Shown here: positions 8,397 through 15,845 of the stretch, piece by piece
How positions within the stretch are numbered: the stretch's first letter is position 1
Layout of the letters: each line of letters starts with the position of its first letter
Assembly (NCBI GenBank): GCA_029339505.1
Contig: JAQISU010000003.1
Span: 15,961,001 to 16,025,000 of the forward strand
Reading direction: 5' to 3'
DNA: 64,000 nucleotides
Source of the DNA: Unio delphinus
Taxonomy: Eukaryota; Mollusca; Bivalvia; Unionida; Unionidae
The notes under the pieces: generated by a model
The model's database searches: none
What the model was told of the DNA's origin: nothing
What the model saw: the letters and a program-made list of their open reading frames with translations, nothing else
Translations under genes and position numbers: made by a program

Positions 8397-8750
8397 AAAT
8401 TGTTCATTTTCTTGAATTAACGCCCGTAGGTTTCTAACTTTAGAATTAACCTCCTTTTTCAATTCGTATTCGTACCCCAATTCTTTTCGTATTCGTTCTA
8501 CGATGGTATACAACGGAGCGAACACACTTACGTCACTGGAAAATGCGAGAGAGTCCTTAATAGAATTCTGAATTCTTTTGATGAGTGCATACTTCTTTGG
8601 TAGCATATATTTATTGTTGTTAACTCCGTATTCTATATCCTGAAAATCAGACATGATTTGATCAGGATTTAACCCATCTGATAGTTCAATATCCCAACTT
8701 TTCAATTTTGAAATCTCGGATAAAATGCTATTCATGTTTTCAGAATTCAT
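8394..8750 (-). CDS. Unknown protein
   Basis: The open frame reaches up to ATG 8795, but the segment from ATG 8750 (MNSENMNSILSEI) gives a more natural start, about 118 residues. The protein is helical and charged, with no cysteine cluster, membrane segment or known motif. The C-terminus is a likely amphipathic helix (ELKKEVNSKVRNLRALIQENEQF region). If 8795 is used, its ATG overlaps the stop of the HNH gene by one base (TAATG), suggesting coupled expression. It could be a small regulatory or DNA-binding partner; I do not recognise it. Confidence 0.5.
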   Translation of the reverse strand: MNSENMNSILSEISKLKSWDIELSDGLNPDQIMSDFQDIEYGVNNNKYMLPKKYALIKRIQNSIKDSLAFSSDVSVFAPLYTIVERIRKELGYEYELKKEVNSKVRNLRALIQENEQF

Positions 8751-8794
8751 TATTCTATAATAATGATATATTTCTAAATGAAAAATATGACGCA

Positions 8795-9298
8795 TTAGAC
8801 ATAACTAAATCGAATTTTCTGTCCTGTCTTTTTTGAAATCGCCGTTTTGGTTATCCCCTCTGCAACTCTTCGTACTGAGGGTGGAAAAATATCGAAGTGC
8901 CTACCGGCGCTGGTTATTGATTGAAATATTTTTTCTTCGTTAGTTATCGTATTCAAAGATTTCACAGGTCTCGCTTTTTTCGAGTATTTCCCAGTCCCCC
9001 CTCGTTCGGAATTTTCACTTTGTGTGATAGCCTGCAGATTTGATAAAGAATTGTTTTTCGGATTAAAATCGATATGATCAATAACAAAATCATCCTCGAT
9101 CAATCCATAAAAACACTCAAATGCGAAACGATGATTGAGATAAGTTTTCTTTTCTTTTCCCCCACCAACAGTAAACACCAAATACCCCATACCATTGTCA
9201 GCACCAACTGATTTCTTCAGTCTGCGGTTTCTTACAACACCATCACTGGATGCTTCATAATTTGTGATCACAGGGTGTTGTCTGAATTCTTGGTTCAT
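8795..9298 (-). CDS. Free-standing HNH homing endonuclease (NUMOD4-HNH)
   Basis: The protein has 167 residues from ATG 9298, intact. The N-terminal YEASSDGVVRNRRLKK segment is the NUMOD4 DNA-binding motif. The catalytic HNH core follows: YLNHRFAFECFYG, then FVIDHIDFNPKNNSLSNLQ with the central D-H and N residues, and ITQSENSERGG. A C-terminal helix-turn-helix-like segment (SITSAGRHFDIFPPSVRRVAEG) resembles NUMOD1. Such enzymes cut DNA site-specifically and promote their own spread; they are common in phages and giant viruses. Here it sits among Polinton genes, between the zinc protein and an unknown gene. It may be a selfish passenger or may have been recruited for replication or recombination. 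Confidence 0.88.
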   Translation of the reverse strand: MNQEFRQHPVITNYEASSDGVVRNRRLKKSVGADNGMGYLVFTVGGGKEKKTYLNHRFAFECFYGLIEDDFVIDHIDFNPKNNSLSNLQAITQSENSERGGTGKYSKKARPVKSLNTITNEEKIFQSITSAGRHFDIFPPSVRRVAEGITKTAISKKTGQKIRFSYV

Positions 9299-9312
9299 TC
9301 GTATACATAATA

Positions 9313-9723
9313 CTATTGTTTGTCTAATTCATCGTTTGGTTTAATGATAAATCTTTCGATGTAGTCTTGAGGAGTTCTTATGATTTTATCCTTGACTCTG
9401 TCAAGGATACTGACTTTGTCAGCGTCAAGAATACTGACTTTGTCAGCGTCAGGGTCAAAATTTCTGATTGATTGTCCATTTTTTATTCTTTTATCATAAT
9501 ATCGCTTCAACTCCCTGTATCGCTTACCACCGCAATTTAGACACAACTGAGATTTTCCCCTGACCCCAACTCCACATAGAATACAAGGTAACGGACCAAG
9601 GCTTCCACGACGATAGCTTTGCATATGATACCCACAAAACTCATTTCTGCATGATTTGTTACACGGGGTTACTGATCCAATCATAAGCCACTTGCAGTGA
9701 TTCATTATATAAAAATCTTTCAT
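9313..9723 (-). CDS. Cysteine-rich zinc-binding protein
   Basis: The protein has 136 residues from ATG 9723; an internal Met at 9705 is an alternative. Three Cys/His groups lie in the first 65 residues: PCNKSCRNEFCGYH, PCILCGVGV and LCLNCGG, which should bind zinc. The order of spaced Cys pairs with an intervening RRGSLGPLP basic loop is seen in many metazoan Polinton-like proteins. The C-terminal half has an eight-residue repeat (DADKVSIL twice, encoded at about 9409-9456). The start is only 24 bp from the ATG of the plus-strand gene at 9748, so the two share a divergent promoter. A transcription factor or DNA-binding role is plausible but unproven. Confidence 0.62.
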   Translation of the reverse strand: MKDFYIMNHCKWLMIGSVTPCNKSCRNEFCGYHMQSYRRGSLGPLPCILCGVGVRGKSQLCLNCGGKRYRELKRYYDKRIKNGQSIRNFDPDADKVSILDADKVSILDRVKDKIIRTPQDYIERFIIKPNDELDKQ

Positions 9724-9747
9724 TTAAATGCTTGTTTTAATTATAGC

Positions 9748-10344
9748 ATGAAGGAATTAGGGAGAACGCCTTCGAAAAATGCTGATAAGGAGTTTAAGAG
9801 ATTATTAAAAATCAATCCTAGATTTAATCTCGATAAACCAAAAAAACGTAACAAACGTCCAATAGACGGAAACATGAAAGAGTTTAAGAGATTATTAAAA
9901 ATCAATCCTAGATTTAATCTCGATAAACCAAAAAAAACGTCCAAGAGAGATTACCCCTGGAAAGATGCTCAATTCAATCTCGATATAGCTTCTAATACAC
10001 CAAAGAATACAATTCTTGATAAAGCCATGATTAGTAAAATCAGAGATTGTTTTAATGAATTTAAGCGTGATGGAGCATCTTATTGTTGGTCAACATTTCG
10101 AATTGATGGTGTTGTTGATGCTACCATGAATGATGAAAAAGCAGCAGTGATAATTTCACGTGTTGGGGAAAAACGGCATTTTTTCCGAATCAAATTCATT
10201 ATCAAAGTCGATGGCAAATGGATTATTAAGGATAAATTTGAACCAATCCTCAAGAATAAAAAAACTGTCATTGTGAGTAGAGATTCCAAACCAGGGATTC
10301 TAACCGGCATTGATAAACCATACTACGAAAGATCTTATCCGTAA
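9748..10344 (+). CDS. Unknown basic protein upstream of the polymerase
   Basis: The first ATG in the frame is 9748 (198 residues); the open frame upstream lacks an ATG. It contains two copies of a 19-residue basic motif (EFKRLLKINPRFNLDKPKK) 30 residues apart. They are encoded by a tandem repeat starting at 9790 and 9880 whose first 57 or so bases are identical. The C-terminal half (about 95-198) looks globular: CFNEFKRDGASYCWSTFRIDG, then beta-strand-like HFFRIKFIIKVDGKWIIKD. The stop is 5 bp before the polymerase ATG, so they are probably co-transcribed. Given its position and charge, a terminal protein, primer protein or single-strand DNA-binding accessory is possible; there is no motif evidence. 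Confidence 0.55.
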   Translation: MKELGRTPSKNADKEFKRLLKINPRFNLDKPKKRNKRPIDGNMKEFKRLLKINPRFNLDKPKKTSKRDYPWKDAQFNLDIASNTPKNTILDKAMISKIRDCFNEFKRDGASYCWSTFRIDGVVDATMNDEKAAVIISRVGEKRHFFRIKFIIKVDGKWIIKDKFEPILKNKKTVIVSRDSKPGILTGIDKPYYERSYP

Positions 10345-10349
10345 CAGCA

Positions 10350-13300
10350 ATGGTTTATGGGATATATCCGTTAAATGATAAACCCGATATCGCAAAACTA
10401 GCTCCTATGAAATATTCGTCAGGGCTTAATTGTGTAGCAGAACGAATAATAGAACACTTCACAAATGCATCCCGAGGAAATAAACTAACTGATCTGCGAC
10501 GTAGGAAAATAACCGAGTGGGAACTGACAGTGAAACAGCATGGTGCAAAGATTTCTGATATAGCTAAATTAGAAACATCATTACGATTCCCAATAACCGT
10601 TATGACGATAACCGGAGAGGTTTTATACGAACCGAAATATAACAAAAATGGAGCACCAATACAGATTATTGATCATAACAAACACGCGTGGACACCTGCG
10701 GTAACAATATTTCCACGAGAACGAACCGTGAAATATATCCCTAAGGAGTTCGTCGGGGATGTTTTCTATGAAGAGAAATTATTTGATGCTATTCATGCGT
10801 TGTGTAAGGGTGATCCTGTGTCAGTGTGGTTACTTAGAAGTGATGAAGAATTCGATCAATTTGTAAAACCAAATGGTGAATTATATCGCATTGAAGAATT
10901 AGATAACAGAATGAGAAAAATCGCTAGTGATTTTTCACCGGAGAATTCCCATGGAAAACTACTCACGGATAGTTTTACTATTCCATCAGTGGTAGCTCAC
11001 TTCGCAAGAGAAAAAAACTCATGGCGTCCAACACGAAATGATTTTCTCGAGGATGTTAAATTGAGTTGCGTCGAATTTGGTCATGGAGGACTGTGGAATA
11101 CGAAATACTCACGTGATGGTATGATTTCAATTGATATATCCGCGTGTTATCCCGGAAGTTTTCTCGGGTATGGGGAATGCGCTGAGTACTTCAAACGATT
11201 TGGACACCCCACGCATGAAATGACACGTGTTGCAATTAATGGACCATTGCCTGATTTTGATTTAACCGGATTCGCTCGTGTGATATCATTTGAATTAGCT
11301 ACAGGGTTACATCCGTGTAGTTATGTTTGGCTCGGTAGACACCTATCTGAAAAACACTGGATGCCAATAGTGCTATTGAGATATATGATTGATTGTGGTA
11401 TGCTAATATCGTTGATTGTTTCCGAGGCTATTATATGCTATCGAGCTCAGAAAGAAGTTTGGCTACCACAACCCGATCTAGATAGAATAATCAACGAACT
11501 ACGAAAACAGTTTCCAGATTTCAGTGAAGAAGAAATCATAAATTGGTCTAAGAAGTTATTTGAAATTAAAAAAGAACAAGCAAAAGATCTCGGAAGAAGA
11601 ATAATCGGTAAATTTACCCAGGGTGGACGATACGATAACGCAAAATACTCTTCGCGGTTGATCATAGATGTCGCTGAATACGATTTTATTGTAGCGGATT
11701 TAATGAAACAGGGAAAACTTGTATCCCGTAAGGATGCTTTTCTATCCAATGGTGAGAAATTAGGTACGGTTGTTACCTACTGTGATGGATATAATTCCCA
11801 GTACACACATTTGAGAAGTTCAATGCTAGCCTATGCTTCTATTAATCTATTTTCGATGATAAATAGATTTCCTAATACCGCGGTTAGAGTAGCCACTGAT
11901 TCGATGTATATACACAATAAGTACAAATCAGCTGTAGCTAAATTCACAGATCCCGAAGAAAATTGGGGGCGTTGGCGATTTAAAAAAGAGATGCTACATG
12001 AGTATTGTGAATCCGCAGACGTTGCCATGGATGATAAATATCTTTGTTGTAACCGTATTGAAATTCAATCAGAATTTTCTAATGCACCACCGGTATCTGA
12101 TCCAGTATGTAGATACAAGACAGTTTATTTAAACGGTTGTGGTGGGTCAGGAAAGACAACTCGTGCAATTGAATTATTTCGTCGTGGAAACGCTAGCGTT
12201 TCTAACATGATTGTGCTAACACCGACTCACAGACTCGCCAGAGAGATGATACAACGAGGGGTAAATGCTTGCACTTATCACAGTTTTTTTCGATGGAAAG
12301 GTGACAAATGGACTCCTGAGCGTATGGGTGATAAATTCATTCCTGAAATCATAATTTGGGATGAAATATGCACAGTGTCATTAGATGTATTAAAAACATT
12401 TCTTGAGTGGTTGTTAAACAAAAACACAAAAGTCGTCATGTGCGGGGATCACGGCCAACCACCACCATTTGTCGGTGCATCTCCACATGAATGGCTAAAG
12501 GGTTTTGTAGACTACTATGAAGAAATCACCACTGATTATAGATCACTTGATGAACGATTACGCGAGTTCAAAGCGCTAATTAGATTACAACCGGATAGAA
12601 TCCAATGCGAAATAGCGCGTGAAGTGATTTCAGAAACTCCAATGAATGATTTCTGGGAAACATGGAGACCAAACGATTTGATCATTGCAAGTAGAAAAAT
12701 AGTCAGGGACACACTTCAAATGAAGTTATTTGAATTACATAAAGAAAAATTTGCAACGCTTCCAGTACCCCTTTGTTATAGGCCATCGGATACACGAAAA
12801 CAGAATATTGAAGTTGATATTCCAGGACAGAATGAAAAACAAATTCTGGTATTAAATGATATTGTGCTGGTTGATATCAATGTCGTTGAAGATTCATTGC
12901 GTGCTAATAAATCCCCGTGGACGCTAGGATACGCAGCAACAATACACTCTTCACAGGGATTGACTATATCGAATACAATTGTTTGGATGGTGGATAATCA
13001 CATCGAATGGTCGAATTTAATCTATCTCGCAGTATCCAGAGTACGAAACATAAATCAACTTCGAAGAGTTGTTTTCGATGATAATGACACAACAATAAGT
13101 GATATTGATGTTAGCATCATTAATAAAAAAACTCTCCGGTTACAAACAACAGGACAAAAAAAAAACAACGAGAATTTGATATTGATGCTGAACTAATAAT
13201 CACTTTGAAGAAACAACAGAATAATCACTGCGCGAGTTGCAATTGTATAATGCGTTGGCAGTATTCGGATAAGGATCCTCGCCAATTTACCGTAGACAGA

Positions 13301-13381
13301 AAAAATAACAATCTCGGTCATGTCAGAAATAATGTGATGTTGACTTGTCTTGAGTGCAATAGACGCAACGGTGCTAGTTAA
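10350..13381 (+). pseudogene. PolB-like palm + SF1 helicase + HNH fusion, frameshifted
   Basis: The main frame (ATG 10350 to 13196) has 948 residues. Residues 1-250 are a poorly recognisable N-terminal region; I do not see the three exonuclease motifs. Polymerase motif A is at about 258-272 (SIDISACYPGS, Asp262), a motif-B-like basic helix at about 416-426 (RRIIGKFTQGG) and motif C at 513-521 (RVATDSMYI, Asp517). An SF1 helicase follows: Walker A GCGGSGKT (596-603), Walker B IIIWDE (667-672), GDHGQPPP (699-706), YRS (730-732), AATIHSSQG (862-870) and YLAVSRVR (892-899). After a ten-base A run at 13156-13165 another frame continues to 13381. It encodes an HNH/endonuclease-VII-like tail with CASC, QFTVDRKNN, GHVRNN and CLECN. 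The tail matches the usual C-terminus of this family, so the shift is probably an indel or slippage site. Confidence 0.85.
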
Positions 13382-14318
13382 GACCATGCGGTGGCAATTG
13401 AGTATCCTCGGGAATCACTTGTAGTTGTTGTCGAGTAAAACCCCGCTGAGGGGCAGTTGAATCCAGTTTATAGACTGGAGGTCTACCAGTTGATCGTGTT
13501 ATACTAGATATCTTATGCGTAGTGACGCTCCAAATAGGATCAGTAGCCCTTTTTCTACCCCCTTCAAGCTCTCCTGGTTCGTATAAGTACCTCACAATGA
13601 CACTACTACCAAGAATTGGTTCTTTGAAATCTTTTTGTGGTTGTACGGGTATTGACTTCTTTTTAATCGCGTTGATAGGTTTCATGTTGATTGTTCTAGT
13701 AATCTCGTTATTCAGTGCAGTAATCACAGATGGTAATCTTTTAACCCATTCACGGGATCGCTTTTCTTGAATGAATTCTTTTGCGTATTGATATCCAAAT
13801 AACCGCTCAGCAATCGTCCGATTAAATCGTTCGACAATGGCCTGATCGCGATGTAGCGCAGTATGCCCTCGTCGTATGGTGACATTATGATGTTTCATTG
13901 TAGATTACACTGCACCCTGAAATTCCTTGCCAGGATCAACCTGCAATAGATTTGGCCAGTGCAGAGGACCTCGTCGATAAATCCTTTCAAATGCAGAAGC
14001 GACTTCAGTGGCTGATTTTGTTTTTAACGGTTCTGCTTCTTTGTATCGACTCGCAACATCAACTACGGTTAACGCATATTTGTAACCACGATCATGTGGC
14101 AGAAATAATATATCAGCCTGATGAACTTCATTAGGAGCGGTCACATCAAAATGCGAGAATTGAATTTGTTTAGGCGGTGGTAGATAAATTTGCCATAGTG
14201 CCTGTTTGGATAACCAATTAGCCGCAGTGGTTTTTTTCACTTTTGCAGCGCTAGCGAGTTTATTGATTGCAGCGTTACCCCTCCAGTATCCCCTCGGAGA
14301 ATAATAAATTGATTCCAT
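13374..14318 (-). pseudogene. DDE (retroviral-type) integrase with in-frame stop
   Basis: The frame runs from ATG 14318 (upstream codons start only with GTG) to 13374, about 314 codons, broken by a TAA at 13905-13907. The N-terminus has a helical region (RGYWRGNAAINKLASAAKV). The catalytic Asp residues are Asp69 in HQADILFLPHD and Asp128 in LLQVDPGKEF. The Glu lies beyond the stop in DQAIVERFNRT, about 35 residues after the second Asp, as in DD35E integrases. The C-terminal SH3-like/DNA-binding part (SSVIVRYLYEPGELEGG) follows. It would join the TIR ends to target DNA. Its 3' end overlaps the HNH tail of the polymerase gene by 8 bp (convergent), and its start lies just past the end of the phospholipase gene. 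All catalytic residues survive; only the stop breaks it. Confidence 0.9.
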
Positions 14319-14322
14319 ATTA

Positions 14323-14841
14323 TTAATTACCGGCACCTAACATCAATTTACTTTTCATAGCCGATTTTATTAAAAATGAAGCCAATTTTTCTTTAAAAGA
14401 TTTATCAGGAATAGCATTTAACGCATGAATAAATTTCACATCTGCTAGATGCCTGTTTTGCAGATTGCTGCTTTTATAAGCAACATCATGAAGGTGACAG
14501 GCCTTATCAATGGCGTTTATTGGTTCTTCACCGGGGTTGGGTTGATTTTGATTATTGAGTCTGATATCAAGTCTGGTTCCCGGTCCACAGTAGCTATATC
14601 CTGGAAGGTGCTTTTCTCCGGGGTACTTTGCCCATGGGGTTCCAGGGAGCTTTGCCAATTTGGCTGCGATATCACCTCCTCGTTTTTTTTTTAAATCAGA
14701 TTTCATAGACACAAATCTAAATTTCTTTGTACCACATTGCACGCATTTACCAGAAAGCGCTGATCGGTTATTTTTAGTTGTAACCGTCGTCACATCATCT
14801 GTGCCAGTACGCGTTTTACACTTCACACAATATAGATCCAT
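14323..14841 (-). CDS. Zinc ribbon + parvovirus-type phospholipase A2 protein
   Basis: The protein has 172 residues from ATG 14841, intact. An N-terminal zinc ribbon has Cys pairs at 5/8 and 33/36 (CVKC, CVQC), resembling the DUF5679 type. A Lys-rich GG segment follows (about 50-56). The C-terminal phospholipase A2 core starts with the calcium-loop motif YCGPG (84-88) and continues to DKACHLHDVAY (112-122), with the catalytic His118-Asp119 pair. Later Asp134 in HLADVKF matches the second conserved Asp region. Parvovirus VP1 uses the same fold to breach endosomes, so a membrane-penetration role in the virion is plausible. Its ATG is only 5 bp from the divergent ATPase ATG. Confidence 0.87.
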   Translation of the reverse strand: MDLYCVKCKTRTGTDDVTTVTTKNNRSALSGKCVQCGTKKFRFVSMKSDLKKKRGGDIAAKLAKLPGTPWAKYPGEKHLPGYSYCGPGTRLDIRLNNQNQPNPGEEPINAIDKACHLHDVAYKSSNLQNRHLADVKFIHALNAIPDKSFKEKLASFLIKSAMKSKLMLGAGN

Positions 14842-14846
14842 AATTT

Positions 14847-15518
14847 ATGTATAGAAATATGGATATAATTGATTTTTCAGCGACTAAAACAAGAGAACCA
14901 ATTAAGCATCATGCAGCGCTACCAAACTCTATCCGGATGATTATAATCGGGCCATCTGGATCCGGTAAAACGCAATTGTTGCTCAATTTAATAATGAGAT
15001 GGATGAAGTGGGATAAGTTGTATTTAATTGCCCCTAGCGTAGATGATCAACGATGTTATGAAGTGTTAAAGGATTTTAACGAGAATGCATCAGAAATTAA
15101 GGGTGAGAACGCCATTGATTTTATAACCGATATCGATGAAGCACCGAGTATTGATGATATTGATGGAGATATTAACAATTTAGTCGTATACGACGATATA
15201 ATGTTGGATAAACAAAAGAATCCTGCTAGAATATTTTCCCGTGGGCGTCACAAAAACACTGACGTGATATATGTCACTCAACGCTACACTCAGGTTCCAA
15301 AAGTCATCAGAGATAACTGCAATATTCTTTCTGTATTCAACGGAGTTGATACTCATACTCTTAGAAATATTTGGCAGACATGGTGTTCTGATATGGACTT
15401 CAATCAATTTCGAGATTTCTTTAGTCATGCTCAGTCGACTCCGCACGGATTCGCAACAATAAATCTACATGATCCTCGGACACGATATCGTATCGGACTG
15501 GATCAAATATTCGGTTAA
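14847..15518 (+). CDS. FtsK/A32-type genome-packaging ATPase
   Basis: The protein has 223 residues from ATG 14847 (a second Met lies four codons later), intact. Walker A is GPSGSGKT (35-42) and Walker B is NLVVYDD (111-117). TQRYTQVPKVIRDNCN (144-159) matches the sensor/arginine-finger-like region of A32 packaging ATPases. It powers packaging of viral DNA into capsids in Polintons, adintoviruses and nucleocytoplasmic large DNA viruses. It is the last gene before the right TIR (gap 15519-15534) and is divergent from the phospholipase gene. Length is normal for Polinton ATPases (about 200-250). Confidence 0.92.
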   Translation: MYRNMDIIDFSATKTREPIKHHAALPNSIRMIIIGPSGSGKTQLLLNLIMRWMKWDKLYLIAPSVDDQRCYEVLKDFNENASEIKGENAIDFITDIDEAPSIDDIDGDINNLVVYDDIMLDKQKNPARIFSRGRHKNTDVIYVTQRYTQVPKVIRDNCNILSVFNGVDTHTLRNIWQTWCSDMDFNQFRDFFSHAQSTPHGFATINLHDPRTRYRIGLDQIFG

Positions 15519-15534
15519 AATCGTAAAAGAATTA

Positions 15535-15784
15535 TTAACCCAGAACTGAAAACTTTAGCAGCAGAGAGGGTGGATGACATCAAGTTGCGACCAAAATTAA
15601 TTAAAAAATCGTTTTCATTTTTTTAGTTAAAATGATTTCATAGGGAGATTTCAATCAATTTTTTGTCTGAAAACGTTGTAGGGTTCACCTTTTTTTGGTT
15701 AAAATAAGATTATAAGACGGCTCGTTTTAGGATTTCAATCAAATTTTGTCTAAAAACGTTGTAGGATTCACCCTCTCTGCTGCT
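15535..15784. repeat. Right terminal inverted repeat (250 bp)
   Basis: It is the reverse complement of 753-1002 with two differences visible by eye. It contains the same nested 228-bp unit (15557-15784) with 13-bp inverted ends and the paired 83-bp direct repeats. Confidence 0.93.
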
Positions 15785-15789
15785 CATCT
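15785..15789. repeat. Right target-site duplication of the Polinton
   Basis: CATCT repeats the bases at 748-752. The flanking host sequence then leads into a minisatellite. Confidence 0.75.
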
Positions 15790-15845
15790 GAATATTGCAT
15801 GCCTAAATATAGCGCATTTTTTGTGACATCTAACCCCTGATTTTC

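Larger units (their letters stand above)
753..15784. mobile_element. Polinton/Maverick-type virus-like element, full length
   Basis: The element is 15,032 bp, bounded by 250-bp TIRs beginning AGCAGCAGAG and a CATCT target duplication. Inside are a DDE integrase, a family-B-type polymerase, a packaging ATPase, an adenovirus-type protease and a suite of virion proteins. That combination defines Polintons/Mavericks and the related adintoviruses. Genes are tightly packed and appear intron-free, with several 1-24 bp gaps or overlaps. It differs from textbook Polintons in three ways: the polymerase is short, lacks an obvious exonuclease and is fused to an SF1 helicase and HNH domain; a free-standing HNH homing nuclease is present; and a zinc-ribbon phospholipase is encoded. 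At least five coding lesions mean this copy is probably not autonomous as assembled. Confidence 0.95.

Noticed and set aside
13193..13387. 64-codon minus-strand frame after the polymerase
   Set aside because: Shadow of the plus-strand HNH tail, which has strong motifs.
13374..13600. Chromodomain at the integrase C-terminus
   Set aside because: I see only an SH3-like strand region; the aromatic cage residues of a chromodomain are not evident.
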